64,000 bases of DNA, from assembly GCA_963755755.1 (NCBI GenBank), contig CAVWLJ010000012.1, positions 316,608 through 380,607 on the forward strand. The letters run 5' to 3'. Below the pieces are notes generated by a model. It had not been told where the DNA came from, did not search any database, and saw only the letters and a program-made list of their open reading frames with translations. The position numbers were made by a program, and so were the translations under genes. Numbering within the stretch: position 1 is the first letter of the stretch; every line of letters starts with the position of its first letter. Positions 35,667 to 44,355 of the stretch are shown piece after piece. This DNA is from DATKNA01 sp963755755. Lineage in GTDB: Bacteria > Actinomycetota > Actinomycetes > Actinomycetales > Kineosporiaceae.

Positions 35667-36167
35667 ATGCCTGACGTGGAGGCGCAGATCCGGGCCGCGC
35701 AGGCGCGCGGTGACTTCGACGACCTGCCCGGCAAGGGCAAGCCGCTGAAGCTGCCCGAGGTGTACGACCCCAACTGGTGGATCAAGAGCTACATCGAGCG
35801 TGAAGGCATCGACACCTCGGCGCTGGTCCACCCGACCATCGCGTTGCGCCGTGAGGCCGACACCTTCCCCGAGTCCCTGGCCGACCTGACCACCGAGGAG
35901 CAGGTGCGGGCGGTCCTGGAGGACTTCAACCGGCGCGTGGTCGCCGAGTGGCGGCGCCCGACGACCGGGCCGAGCCTGCCGGTCGTCGCCCGGCAGGTGG
36001 CGGTGGACGCGATGATCGAGCGTTGGCGCGCGTTGCGCGCCGACATCCAGCAGGCCCAGCGGGACGCCGACACCGCCGAGGCGGCGTCCGAGGTCCCACC
36101 GCGGAGGGCCGGCCGGTGGCGGCGCCTCGCCGCCCGTCTCACCCGCTCGTCGATCTCGTCGCGCTGA
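35667..36167 (+). CDS. DUF1992 (DnaJ-homologue subfamily C28-like) protein
   Basis: A 166-residue protein with ATG 35667. The hallmark is QIRAAQARGDFDDLPGKGKPL followed by PNWWIKSYIEREG and PTIALRREADTFPE, the conserved core of DUF1992. A helical tail follows, rich in Arg and Ala. DUF1992 proteins are small cytosolic proteins of unknown role, sometimes fused to J domains in other lineages. It stands alone between the excalibur gene and the SRPBCC-hemerythrin gene. Confidence 0.9.
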   Translation: MPDVEAQIRAAQARGDFDDLPGKGKPLKLPEVYDPNWWIKSYIEREGIDTSALVHPTIALRREADTFPESLADLTTEEQVRAVLEDFNRRVVAEWRRPTTGPSLPVVARQVAVDAMIERWRALRADIQQAQRDADTAEAASEVPPRRAGRWRRLAARLTRSSISSR

Positions 36168-36292
36168 TCTGCGTGTGGACGGCGTCGGCCGGGCATGAGG
36201 GGTGCAACGACGGGTCGATCCGGCCGGCCAGGGCCTCGTGGCTCCCGGTCGTCGGCCCGTGCCCTGCTGGCGCACATCAGGTGGAGGTAGGA

Positions 36293-37468
36293 ATGACGAA
36301 GGTCCAGAAGTCCGTCGAGGTCGCCGTACCGGTCAGGACGGCGTACGACCAGTGGACGCAGTTCGAGGAGTTCCCGCAGTTCATGAGCGGGGTGCAGCAG
36401 GTCGAGCAGCTGGACGAGCGCACGATGCGCTGGGTGGCCGAGATCGCCGGCGTCCGGCGGCAGTGGATCGCGACCGTGCTCGAGCAGGTCCCGGACGAGA
36501 AGGTCGCCTGGGCGGCGACGGAGGGCGCGACGAACGCCGGCGCGGTGACCTTCGAGCCGCTGGGAGCCGACCGCACGCGCGTCAACCTGGTCCTGGACTA
36601 CGAGCCCGAGGGCGTCGTCGAGAAGGCGGGGGACGCGCTCAACATCGTCGACCGTCAGGCCTCCGGTGACCTGGAGCGGTTCAAGTCCTTCATCGAGGCG
36701 CGCGGTACCGAGACCGGCGGTTGGCGTGGCGAGGTGACCGACGAGCCGTCGGTGGGCACCCCGGACGTGGAGGACGCCGCGGCGTCCCGAGGTGACAGCG
36801 GCAAGGCCGGGGTCTCCGGCACGGCAGTGGCTGCGGGTGCCGTGGCGGCGGTGGCCGGAGCGGCCGCCGTGGCGGCGGCGACGAAGTCCTCGTCGTCGCC
36901 AGAGCCGGCGGGCGTGGGCGAGGAGGACGTCGTCGACATCCTCACCACGGACCATCGCGAGGTGACCGACCTCATCGCACAGATCCGCACCACCACGGAC
37001 GCCGGTGCCCGCCGTGACCTCGCCGACATGATGATCAGCGAGCTGGTGCGGCACGCCGTGGCCGAGGAGATGTACGTCTACCCGGCGATGAAGCAGCACC
37101 TCCCGGACGGCGAGGCGGCGGTCGAGCACGACATCGCCGAGCACAAGGAGCTGGAGCGGACGATGAAGGAGCTCGAGGCCGTCGACGGCTCGGACACCCG
37201 CTTCGACGCGCTCATCACCCAGCTCGACGGCGTCCTCACCGACCACGTGTCCGACGAGGAGGACGAGCAGTTCCCGAAGCTCCGGGCGAGCATCCCGCGG
37301 GACGAGCTGGTCCAGATCGGCCGGAAGGTGCAGGCGGCCAAGAAGCTCGCGCCGACACGGCCGCACCCCGCGGCGCCGAACGCCGAGCTGTTCCACAAGG
37401 TCGCAGGGCCAGGCGTCGGCCTCGTCGACCGGCTGCGCGACCGCCTCACCGGACGCGCGACGAGCTGA
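36293..37468 (+). CDS. SRPBCC-hemerythrin fusion protein
   Basis: A 391-residue protein starting ATG 36293, preceded by GGAGGTAGGA. Residues about 1-135 form a polyketide-cyclase/dehydrase SRPBCC domain (AVPVRTAYDQWTQFEEFPQF). An alanine-rich segment (177-197) could be a membrane helix or flexible linker. Residues about 211-335 are a hemerythrin HHE domain with candidate di-iron ligands His221, His254, Glu258, His279, His284 and His318. The two folds also occur separately in actinobacteria; the fusion suggests a hydrophobic-ligand sensor linked to oxygen, NO or iron sensing. A strong terminator follows the stop. Confidence 0.88.
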   Translation: MTKVQKSVEVAVPVRTAYDQWTQFEEFPQFMSGVQQVEQLDERTMRWVAEIAGVRRQWIATVLEQVPDEKVAWAATEGATNAGAVTFEPLGADRTRVNLVLDYEPEGVVEKAGDALNIVDRQASGDLERFKSFIEARGTETGGWRGEVTDEPSVGTPDVEDAAASRGDSGKAGVSGTAVAAGAVAAVAGAAAVAAATKSSSSPEPAGVGEEDVVDILTTDHREVTDLIAQIRTTTDAGARRDLADMMISELVRHAVAEEMYVYPAMKQHLPDGEAAVEHDIAEHKELERTMKELEAVDGSDTRFDALITQLDGVLTDHVSDEEDEQFPKLRASIPRDELVQIGRKVQAAKKLAPTRPHPAAPNAELFHKVAGPGVGLVDRLRDRLTGRATS

Positions 37469-37489
37469 GCGCTCTCGCACCGATCGACA

Positions 37490-37738
37490 TCAGGGGCCGT
37501 CTCCCGAGCAAGGGAGACGGCCCCTGATCCGTATCGGCTGCAGCTTCGATGAAGCGGACGACCGGGACGCCTCTAGATCCGCCGCCGGCGGCGTCCCGGG
37601 TGTGACGGCCGCGGCCACGACCGCGGTCTTCGCCACGGGCGCGGGCCCGGGCGTGACGGCCTTGACGACGACCGCGGTCTTGGCCACCGGGTGGCCGATG
37701 ACGCCGACTCTCCCTACTCGTGCCGCCCTCATGGGCAT
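37490..37738 (-). CDS. Small basic protein following DUF6325 gene
   Basis: An 82-residue frame starting 1 bp after the DUF6325 stop. MPMRAARVGRVGVIGHPVAK and two near-repeats of PVAKTAVV(V/A)xAVTPG are visible. Small glycine/arginine-rich proteins of this type (often with a C-terminal SHOCT helix) commonly follow DUF6325 genes. The last 20 codons read through the terminator hairpin, which suggests the real end is earlier and that the frame may be shifted. Function unknown. Confidence 0.5.
   Translation of the reverse strand: MPMRAARVGRVGVIGHPVAKTAVVVKAVTPGPAPVAKTAVVAAAVTPGTPPAADLEASRSSASSKLQPIRIRGRLPCSGDGP
37491..37526. terminator. 15-bp stem hairpin terminator after the hemerythrin gene
   Basis: CAGGGGCCGTCTCCC (37491-37505) pairs perfectly with GGGAGACGGCCCCTG (37512-37526) across a 6-nt loop, 23 bp after the stop of the SRPBCC-hemerythrin gene. 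No T-run follows, as is usual in high-GC actinobacteria. The small minus-strand gene ends in the same place, so the hairpin may serve both strands. Confidence 0.85.
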
Positions 37739-37739
37739 G

Positions 37740-38210
37740 TCAGTCTCCTTCGGTCGTCGGTGCTTCGTCGGCTTCGATGGACGCGATGATCGCCTGGATC
37801 GGAATCCGTCCGTCGGCGATCAGCTGGCCACCCGAACGCCGCGCCGCCGCTGCGAAGGGGGCGGCCCACAGGTTCTCCCAGATCAGCACTCCGGCCGTGC
37901 TGCCCGGTTCCATGGCAGCGGCGAGATGCTCGACGTCGTCCGCCGCCAGGAGCTCCGCCAGTTGGGCCTCGACGGCTTCCAGCGGTCCGAGTTCGTCGAT
38001 GTCGGAGAGTTCCGTCGCGTCGACGGAACCATCCGCATTCTTGGTGAGAACCAATGCGTCGATCACGCGGACGGTTCCCGACTCGACCAGCGCGACCAGT
38101 TCGTCCACCATCTCGCCGGTGAAGTTGGACGCCCCGGCCGGAAACTCGACCACGATGTAATCGACCGGACCGAGTTCGTCGAGCGATCGATCCGTCATCG
38201 TATCCGTCAT
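37740..38210 (-). CDS. DUF6325 family protein
   Basis: A 156-residue acidic protein with ATG 38208-38210 and AAAGGAACG upstream. Family features are DELGPVDYIVVEFPAGASNF, GEMVDELVALVESGTVRVID and ALVLTKNADGSVDATELSD, then IWENLWAAPFAAAARRSGGQ, as in the DUF6325/DUF1269-like group of small cytosolic or membrane-associated proteins, often linked with SHOCT-type partners. Its role is unknown. It is co-transcribed with the small basic protein gene downstream. Confidence 0.85.
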   Translation of the reverse strand: MTDTMTDRSLDELGPVDYIVVEFPAGASNFTGEMVDELVALVESGTVRVIDALVLTKNADGSVDATELSDIDELGPLEAVEAQLAELLAADDVEHLAAAMEPGSTAGVLIWENLWAAPFAAAARRSGGQLIADGRIPIQAIIASIEADEAPTTEGD

Positions 38211-38651
38211 CGTTCGTTCCTTTCTTGGCGCTGAGCGGTCGAGCCCGGCCGGCGTCGGATGTCGCACTCGTGTGTTTCGGGGTCGTCCCACCCGCCCGGA
38301 CGGCCTTGCCGGCTATGGCGTGATCGAGTCCTTGCGGCAGCGTAGGCACGCGAGCGTGCGGGGGACTCACCCCTTCGGGATGACCTGGCCTGATCAGGTC
38401 CGGCCCCTTCGGCGGCGGCTCGTCATGCTCGGTCCGCCAGAGGTCGCGTCAGTCGTGACGGCACCCTGCCCCGAATCGTTGCGGGCTTGCGTCACTCTGC
38501 AAGCAGACGGCCGCTGCCTCGAGGTCACAGTCGGGTGGCGGTGTGGACCAGGCAACCAGGGCCCGGGACGCGCTCAGCGAGTTGGACGAGCCCGCCCGGC
38601 GGGAAACCTGGAGAGCGATGGATCCTGCCCCTCCCGGAAGTCAACACGCTC
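38211..38651. other. 441-bp stretch without a convincing gene
   Basis: The stretch contains a 10-bp palindrome CCTGATCAGG (38391-38400) and a small CCCTTCGGG hairpin at about 38371-38379, but no gene with family support. It presumably holds the promoters of DUF6325 (left) and the PPOX gene (right). Confidence 0.45.
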
Positions 38652-39107
38652 ATGGACACCGCAGCGCACGCTCGTGACCTGCTCGCCGAGAACCGGTACG
38701 TCGTCATCGCATCCGCGGGCGCCGATGGCTCGCCATGGGGGACACCGGTCTGGTTCGCGCCCGAGGGGCTGGACCGAATTCTGTGGATGTCGTGGCCCCG
38801 CTCGCACCACTCGCAGCTGATCGCGAGCAGGAGCCGGATCGCACTCACCGTCTTCGACTCAAGCCGCCCCCCGGGCAAGGCCGCGGCCTTCTACGCCACC
38901 GCCCGGGCGGGCGAGTGCCCGGAAAATGATCTGGATGCGGCCGTCGCGCTGCTCAACCGACGCGGGCGGGAACAAGGCCTCGACGCCTTCAGTCGCGCTG
39001 GCCTCACCGGCGACGCCCGCCTTCGCGTGTACGTCGCGACGATCATCGATGCTTGGGTACTCGATCAGGACTCCCCAGTCGACGAGCGCGTCCTGGTCCC
39101 GCGCTGA
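38652..39107 (+). CDS. Pyridoxamine 5'-phosphate oxidase-family (FMN split-barrel) protein
   Basis: A 151-residue protein. The split-barrel pattern is clear: ENRYVVIASAGADGSPWGTP, then LWMSWPRSHHSQLIASRSRI, AFYATARAGECPENDL and the closing strand RLRVYVATIIDAWVLD. Such proteins bind FMN, F420 or heme and reduce or sequester small molecules. It is too short for true PdxH. The start at ATG 38652 is the first that gives a proper first strand. Confidence 0.85.
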   Translation: MDTAAHARDLLAENRYVVIASAGADGSPWGTPVWFAPEGLDRILWMSWPRSHHSQLIASRSRIALTVFDSSRPPGKAAAFYATARAGECPENDLDAAVALLNRRGREQGLDAFSRAGLTGDARLRVYVATIIDAWVLDQDSPVDERVLVPR

Positions 39108-39195
39108 CAGCGCCTCCTTGAGGTCTCGACACCGTCGAACCGCTCCCGGACTACGGGAAGCGCAGCACGGCGTGACGGCGGCCAGGGCCGCTGCT

Positions 39196-39696
39196 TCATC
39201 CACGGTCGCCCCTCCCCGGTGTGCCCGAGGTGTCGCCGCCGTGGGCGGTGACGAGCCAGGCGGCGGAGCCGAAGGTGACGCCATCGGCCCCGGTGTGGGT
39301 CTCGATGGTGGCGCGCAGGGCTCGGCGTGCCTGGTCCTGGCGGGCGGAGTCAGGCCCGTCGAGCATCCAGCCCAGCAGGCCGAGGGTAAAGCGGTACGCC
39401 TGGTCGACGTCCGCTCCGAACCACATCGGTGCGCGCGCCTCGCGCACCACGACGTCCACATAACCGGCGGCCGAGAGGACGCCGACAGTCTCGGTGGGGT
39501 CGGCCATGGTGAAGGGGTGGGGCGCGTCGGGCGGTGGACCCGGTAACTGTCGGCCGGCGGCCAGGGCTCCGGTGAGCTCGAGGAACCACGCGTTGTGCTC
39601 GGGAGCCTGCCAGACGAGCAGGACCAGACAGCCCTGCGGACGCAGCGCTGCTCGCACGTTCGCGAGCAGTTGCTCAAGGTCTGGTTCAGCGACCAC
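39196..39696 (-). pseudogene. SAM-dependent methyltransferase, 5'-truncated fragment
   Basis: The product begins at the middle of a methyltransferase: EPDLEQLLANVRAALRPQG is motif III, followed by LVLLVWQAPEHNAWF, the post-motif strand. The SAM-binding motif I and first third of the protein are missing. The remaining C-terminal part (TMADPTETVGVLSAAGYVDV, WMLDGPDSARQDQARRAL, FGSAAWLVTAHGG) is normal for Coq5/UbiE-like enzymes of this length class. Its broken 5' end abuts a broken PadR gene on the opposite strand. Confidence 0.8.
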
Positions 39697-39986
39697 GGCA
39701 CCAAGGCCGACGCGCTGGCCTCGCTCGCCGCGGCTCGTGCCTGGGCCGCCGAGCAGACGACGAGAACATCGAGGCCGCTCGCGCCTACGTTGCCGGCCAG
39801 GCGCCGTTCCAGTACCGGGCGGCCCAGAACATGCTTGCGGGCGCGTTCCTCACCGACTTCTGCGCGCTCGTGGCCCGGTGGGCCGAGTGGGCGACGACCG
39901 AGGTCGAGCAGTGGCCCGACGACCCGAGCCGGGCCAACGCGGACCAGGAGGCCATGGAGGACATCGCCAGGCGCGCCGACTGGTGA
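39676..39986 (+). pseudogene. PadR family regulator, C-terminal fragment (frameshifted)
   Basis: EQLLKVWFSDHGTKADALAS starts the conserved Vir_act_alpha_C domain of PadR-type regulators; the N-terminal winged helix is missing. After AAEQT a base is lost near 39757-39760 and the frame continues DENIEAARAYVAGQAPFQYR, then FLTDFCALVARWAEWATTEV and EQWPDD. The stop is at 39984-39986. It is head-to-head with the truncated methyltransferase, sharing about 20 bp at the junction. Without a DNA-binding domain it cannot be a working regulator. Confidence 0.8.
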
Positions 39987-40064
39987 GCCCGAGCCCGCAT
40001 CGGGCCCGTGCGCGACAGAGGAAAGGCCCGAACCGCGACCACCAGGATCAGCGGCTGGGCCCGC

Positions 40065-40784
40065 CTATCGCACCGGTGCGTAGGCCTTGGCCCCCACGCC
40101 GATCGACACCACCGCGCCGGGTGCCAGCCGGCGCAGCAGCCACACGACCCGCGCACGGCTGACGGACACGCAGCCCGCCGTCGCCGACCCCGTGCCGACG
40201 TGCAGGAAGAACGCCGACCCGGCGCCGACGACGGCATGCGGCGGCGCGTTGTAACCGATGAAGATCGCGTAGCGGTACGCGACGGGATAGTTGGCGAGCC
40301 GCTCGGCGTGCGCCTCACGCAGGGGACAGGCGCCCCGGGCGCAGCGCACGTGACGGTTGTACGTGGCGGGGGAGCGGACGTCGCTGCCCCACACGTCGCG
40401 CGACGTCGCGGTGAACCAGGGCAGGTGCGTGCCGGGGTTCTTCGTGCCGACGCCGAAGGCGACGCCGAGCGGCCACACGCCGGCGGGCGTCCGGCCCGAC
40501 CCCTCGTGCGCGCGCCCCACCCCGTGGTAGCCGACCCGTGCCGACCAGGGACCCGCGACCCGGCGGTACCGGCCGGCGGCGTCCAGCTCGTAGACCGCCA
40601 GCCTGGCGGTCGTCGCGGTCGCGCTCGGCGCCGAGACGGTGACGACCTGACGTGGTCGGGCGACGGCCGCCGTCGCTGCGGTCGCCCGCGGCGACGCCGC
40701 AGAACCGCTGGCCGCGGTCGCCGCCACGCCGGACGTGAGGGCCAGCGCGGCCACCATGCCGATCAGAACAACGCGTCGTCCCAT
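40065..40784 (-). CDS. Secreted L,D-transpeptidase-like (YkuD) protein
   Basis: A 239-residue protein with an N-terminal signal peptide (VVLIGMVAALALTSGVAATA). The YkuD catalytic motif HVGTGSATAGCVSVSRARV holds the conserved His and nucleophile Cys, upstream of which lie ERLANYPVAYRYAIFIGYN and GAGSAFFLH. ATG 40782-40784 gives the correct signal-peptide start. It would cross-link peptidoglycan or attach a protein to it in the cell wall. It stands alone between the PadR remnant and a hypothetical gene. Confidence 0.88.
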   Translation of the reverse strand: MGRRVVLIGMVAALALTSGVAATAASGSAASPRATAATAAVARPRQVVTVSAPSATATTARLAVYELDAAGRYRRVAGPWSARVGYHGVGRAHEGSGRTPAGVWPLGVAFGVGTKNPGTHLPWFTATSRDVWGSDVRSPATYNRHVRCARGACPLREAHAERLANYPVAYRYAIFIGYNAPPHAVVGAGSAFFLHVGTGSATAGCVSVSRARVVWLLRRLAPGAVVSIGVGAKAYAPVR

Positions 40785-40940
40785 CGACCCCCCTCGGTCC
40801 TCGTCCCCATATCCAAGCCCAGCCCGGAACGAGGTGTGGTGGGTTCGAGGTTCTCCGCGCCTCGTGTTCACGCAGGCGGACGAACGGCCGACGCCGGCCG
40901 GCCCTGCTCGCCGGAGGCGCACAGGTAGGGGAGCCGGGAG

Positions 40941-41309
40941 TCAGCTCCGGACGCCGTCGGCGCGGGCGAAGAGCTCGCGTAGCGCGGGCGGGTCGGCGGG
41001 GGCCTGCCCGGGCGACTCCGGCCCGGTGTCGAGGGTGAACGCGCGGATCCCGAAGATGTTCGCCGTGGTGACGAACACAGGGCCCTCGTCGCGGAGCAGC
41101 CGATATGTCGCGTCGAAGTCGGACGGGGGCAGGTAGACATTGGCGTCCGCGCCGGAGAACTGCAGCCAGTCATCCGGCGGCTCGGGCGGGAAAGCGAGGA
41201 ACACGATCGCGCCGCTCGTGGTCGTGAGCCGGACGACGCGGTGGTAGTCGACGATGTCGTTGCGCAGGACGGAGACCTGGAAGTCGAGGACGCGCTCATT
41301 GATGGCCAT
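40941..41309 (-). CDS. Hypothetical protein (122 aa)
   Basis: A soluble-looking protein with ATG 41307-41309. Beta-rich start (FQVSVLRNDIVDYHRVVRLT, TSGAIVFLAFP), a mid part with DDWLQFSGADANVYLPPSDF and an Asp/Ala/Pro-rich C-terminus. No family recognised; the DDWLQF and YRLLRDEGPVF segments might be conserved in a domain of unknown function. It lies on the same strand as its neighbours DUF488 and L,D-transpeptidase with 100-160 bp gaps. Confidence 0.65.
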   Translation of the reverse strand: MAINERVLDFQVSVLRNDIVDYHRVVRLTTTSGAIVFLAFPPEPPDDWLQFSGADANVYLPPSDFDATYRLLRDEGPVFVTTANIFGIRAFTLDTGPESPGQAPADPPALRELFARADGVRS

Positions 41310-41410
41310 GGCATCCGGATCCGCACCGGCGGGTGGAGATACACCGGAGCCGCGATGCAGTCACCCATGCAGGCCGCGGAGTGCGACGGACGGCGGATGC
41401 GCGAACCCGG

Positions 41411-41770
41411 TCAGGTCCGCGCGAGCCGGTCGAGCAGGTAGTCCCGGAGCACGAGCGCGCTGTTGTGGTCGCGGTCCCGCGCGCTGTAGACGAGCGTCAC
41501 GTCGCCGGACGACGCGGCGTCGAGCAGCGGCCGCCAGGCTTCGGGGTTCGCATCCAGCTCGGTGACATACCGGCGCCGGAACTCCTCCCACTTGTCGACC
41601 TCGTGGCTGTACCACCGGCGCAGCTCAGCGCTCGGCGCGACGTCCTTGACCCACTCGCCGGCCGGCAGCTCCTCCCGCCGGACCCCGCGGGGCCACAGCC
41701 GCTCCACGAAGAAGAGCCGGCCACGTGCCGGCTCGTGGTCGTAGATCCTCGAAATCCGGACCTCGCCCAC
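41411..41770 (-). CDS. DUF488 family protein
   Basis: A 119-residue protein. The family signatures are FVERLWPRGVRREEL, WVKDVAPSAELRRWYSHEVD, KWEEFRRRYVTELD and VTLVYSARDRDHNSALVLRD, all highly conserved in DUF488. Members are small cytosolic proteins; a few have been linked to nucleic acid or stress metabolism, but no reaction is established. It stands alone, with ATG 41768-41770. Confidence 0.93.
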   Translation of the reverse strand: MGEVRISRIYDHEPARGRLFFVERLWPRGVRREELPAGEWVKDVAPSAELRRWYSHEVDKWEEFRRRYVTELDANPEAWRPLLDAASSGDVTLVYSARDRDHNSALVLRDYLLDRLART

Positions 41771-41891
41771 GGCGAACCTCCTCCAGTGACGACGAGGGTC
41801 GACGAGAGTCGAGGTTACGCGCGACCCTGCCGAGGAACGGGGGCAGCCACCCGGCCATGCCGGGTGGCTGCATCCGTGGTGCTCACTGCTC

Positions 41892-42149
41892 TCACTGCGC
41901 CGGGAAGGCCGACGGCTCGCGGACCTCCTCCGGGGCGCTCTCCTCGGCGGGCATCAGGATCCAGAGGACGACGTAGGCCAGGATCAGGCTGATGTGAAGC
42001 ACGACGAAAGCGATGACGAAGAGCAGGCGCGCGGGCCAGGGGTCGATCCCGAAGCGGCGGCCGAGGCCGGCGCAGACGCCGGCGAGGATGCGGCCGTCGC
42101 GGGGGCGCACGAGGCCTTGCTGGCGGAAGCGCTGGTGGATGTCGTTCAT
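41892..42149 (-). CDS. PspC domain-containing protein
   Basis: An 85-residue protein with ATG 42147-42149. The PspC core reads RDGRILAGVCAGLGRRFGIDPWPARLLFV and then one membrane helix (ILAYVVLWILMP). PspC proteins are small inner membrane proteins of phage-shock or envelope stress systems. No other Psp gene is nearby. It ends in an acidic tail. Confidence 0.93.
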   Translation of the reverse strand: MNDIHQRFRQQGLVRPRDGRILAGVCAGLGRRFGIDPWPARLLFVIAFVVLHISLILAYVVLWILMPAEESAPEEVREPSAFPAQ

Positions 42150-42303
42150 GGCGGTGGCTCTCTTCCAGGAGTCGCTGTTGGGATGCCTCCAGCCTGCGAT
42201 CCGGGCGCCTGGCGCGGTATCGGGGGACACCCCGACCGGCCCCTGACGCACCCCCCGGGCTTTCCGAGAAGGACGTCAGGGTCGGCGCTGCCGCAATTCG
42301 CGT

Positions 42304-43224
42304 CTACGTGCCGGGACGGCGGCTCAGGCTCGCCTCGCGTAAGACCGCCCAGGCGTCGGCCACCGGGCCGAGGTGAGCCAGCTTGTCGGGGTTCATCACC
42401 GCGCGGATCGTCCCGATCCGGCCGTCCTGGATGTCGAGAGCCCAGGTACAGATCACGTTCCCGCCGCGATCGGTGACGATCGCGCCCGGCTGGCCGTTCA
42501 CGGCGTGCCGCTCCACGCTGCCGCCGATAGCGACGAGCGGCGGGAGCATCGCGGCCAGGAGTCGCGCCACCTTGTCGGCGCCGAACACGGGCTTCCACTG
42601 CGGCGCCTTGCCGCCACCGTCACCGGCCAGGCGCGCGTCTGCGGCGAGGAGCTGCCGCAGAGCCTCGACGTCGCCGTTGCTGAACGCCTCGAAGAACCGC
42701 TCGGCGAGTTCCTCGCGCTCCCTCCGGTCTGCCTCGAACCGTGGCCGGCCGGCGTCCACATGGCGCCGAGCCCGCACCGCGAGCTGGCGGCACGCCGCCT
42801 CGGATCTGCCGACGGCCGAAGCGATCTCCGGGAAGCCGAACGCGAACACCTCGCGGAGCACGAAGACCGCGCGCTCGAGCGGGGTTAGCCGTTCGAGCAG
42901 GACGAGCGCGGCCATCGACAGCGAGTCGGCCAGTTCCGCCGAGCGTTCCGGGTCCTCGTAGGGGTCGTCGAGCAGCGGCTCCGGGAACCACGGCCCGGGG
43001 TACTCCTCCCGTCGACGGCGGGCCGAGCGGAGCACGTCGATGGAGATCCTGGTGACCACCGCCGAGAGGAACGCCTTGGGGGAGGTGGGGTTCGTGGGCG
43101 AGGCCTCGTAGCGCAGCCAGGTCTCCTGAACCGCGTCCTCGGCGTCGCTCACGCTGCCGAGGATCCGATAGGCGATCGCGAACAGCAGCGGCCGCAGCTC
43201 CGTGAACTCCTCGAAGCGAGTCAC
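42304..43224 (-). CDS. sigJ: ECF41 family sigma factor (SigJ-like) with SnoaL C-terminal domain
   Basis: A 306-residue sigma factor starting at GTG 43222-43224. Sigma-2 region: LRPLLFAIAYRILGSVSDAEDAVQETWLRY; sigma-4 region: LTPLERAVFVLREVFAFGFPEIASAVGRSEAACRQLAVRAR in native order; and a C-terminal SnoaL/NTF2-like domain from about residue 185 onward (ERFFEAFSNGDVEALRQLLA). ECF41 factors have this fused regulatory domain instead of an anti-sigma factor and lie next to carboxymuconolactone decarboxylase, oxidoreductase or epimerase genes; the epimerase gene here overlaps its start by 4 bp, a good match to the rule. Confidence 0.93.
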   Translation of the reverse strand: MTRFEEFTELRPLLFAIAYRILGSVSDAEDAVQETWLRYEASPTNPTSPKAFLSAVVTRISIDVLRSARRRREEYPGPWFPEPLLDDPYEDPERSAELADSLSMAALVLLERLTPLERAVFVLREVFAFGFPEIASAVGRSEAACRQLAVRARRHVDAGRPRFEADRREREELAERFFEAFSNGDVEALRQLLAADARLAGDGGGKAPQWKPVFGADKVARLLAAMLPPLVAIGGSVERHAVNGQPGAIVTDRGGNVICTWALDIQDGRIGTIRAVMNPDKLAHLGPVADAWAVLREASLSRRPGT

Positions 43225-44153
43225 CCGAGCCCTCTCTCGAAACCCTGCCGCCATGACGGGTAGCGCAGCTGCCAGCCGAGCTCTCGCTTGGCCTTCGCAT
43301 TGGAGAAGCCGCGCCCCTGCGTCATCATCGTCACCGCCACGTCGCCGGCCACCACCCGGGCGAGCCATGTGGGGATCCGGAACGGCCGTCTCGCACCGGC
43401 ACTCGCCGCGAGGTGTGGCAACCACTCGCTTGCCGGGGCAGGCTCGTCGTCCACGATGTTGTACACGCCCGTGGCCTTCTGCTCGACGGCCAGGACGGTG
43501 GCCGCCGCCGCATCGTCGACGTGCACCCAGGAGCAGTACCCGGTTCCCCGGCCGACGAGCGGAAACTGCCGCTTGCGCACGAGCTCGACCTGGTCGTCGG
43601 TGGCGCCGGGGCCGTAGAGCCCGCCGTAGCGCAGGACCGCGCCACCGGCGTCCAGGACGGCCGTCTCGAGGTGACGGATGGCCTCCATCTGGGGCTGGGC
43701 CGGCGTGCCGGTCAGCAGGTCCAGCGGGTCCTCCTCGGTCTTGACCCAACCGCCGGTGCGGACGCCGTTGAAGCTGGCGAAGCTCTGGGCGACCACGTGC
43801 GGGACGCCGGTGGCGGCGGCGGCCGCGAGCAGGTGGTCGGTCCCCTCCGTGCGGAGCCGGTTGGTGCCGGCGAACCACCGGTCCATGTGCTTGAAGTCCG
43901 GCTTGCCGGAGTGCCCGGGGCTGATCGCCGTCATCTCGTGGACGATGGTGTCCGGACGCGCGCGGCCCACCGCCTCACCCACCGACGCGGCGTCCAGCCC
44001 GTCCATGACGACGCCTTCCGCGCCCAGCTGCGCGAGCAGGTCGAGCTTGCCCGCGCTTGTCGTCGTCGCCGTGACTTCGTGGCCCCGCGCCACCAGCTGC
44101 GGCACGAGCCTCCGGCCCACGACCCCGGTCCCGCCTGCGACGAACACTCGCAC
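43221..44153 (-). CDS. NAD-dependent epimerase (COE-type partner of ECF41)
   Basis: A 310-residue SDR-type epimerase starting at GTG 44151-44153. Nucleotide motif VFVAGGTGVVGRRLVPQLVA; substrate-side features QSFASFNGVRTGGWVKTEED and LRYGGLYGPGATDDQVELVR. Its stop overlaps the start of the ECF41 sigma gene in GTGA, so it is translated first and co-regulated. Such epimerases are typical regulon members of ECF41 sigma factors. The substrate is unknown, possibly a quinone, flavonoid-like or sugar-nucleotide compound. Confidence 0.92.
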   Translation of the reverse strand: MRVFVAGGTGVVGRRLVPQLVARGHEVTATTTSAGKLDLLAQLGAEGVVMDGLDAASVGEAVGRARPDTIVHEMTAISPGHSGKPDFKHMDRWFAGTNRLRTEGTDHLLAAAAATGVPHVVAQSFASFNGVRTGGWVKTEEDPLDLLTGTPAQPQMEAIRHLETAVLDAGGAVLRYGGLYGPGATDDQVELVRKRQFPLVGRGTGYCSWVHVDDAAAATVLAVEQKATGVYNIVDDEPAPASEWLPHLAASAGARRPFRIPTWLARVVAGDVAVTMMTQGRGFSNAKAKRELGWQLRYPSWRQGFERGLG

Positions 44154-44355
44154 GATGATCACTCCTCCGGTTGGTAGAACCTCCGCAACCGGAGACGAGG
44201 CGGCCGCGCCGGCTGTGACATCGGCCGTAGGCCGAGCCGCCGGCTTGGACCCGCGCGGCTGGCCGTCGCGGCGCTCGCCACGAGTGGTTCCGCGACGTTC
44301 CCCGCTCAGGGAACGGATGCCGCCGCCTGCGCGACGAGGACATCCGGACCCAGGG

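Noticed and set aside
38272..38820. 182-codon plus-strand frame before and into the PPOX gene
   Set aside because: Arginine-rich, no family, and it overlaps the PPOX coding region in a different frame.
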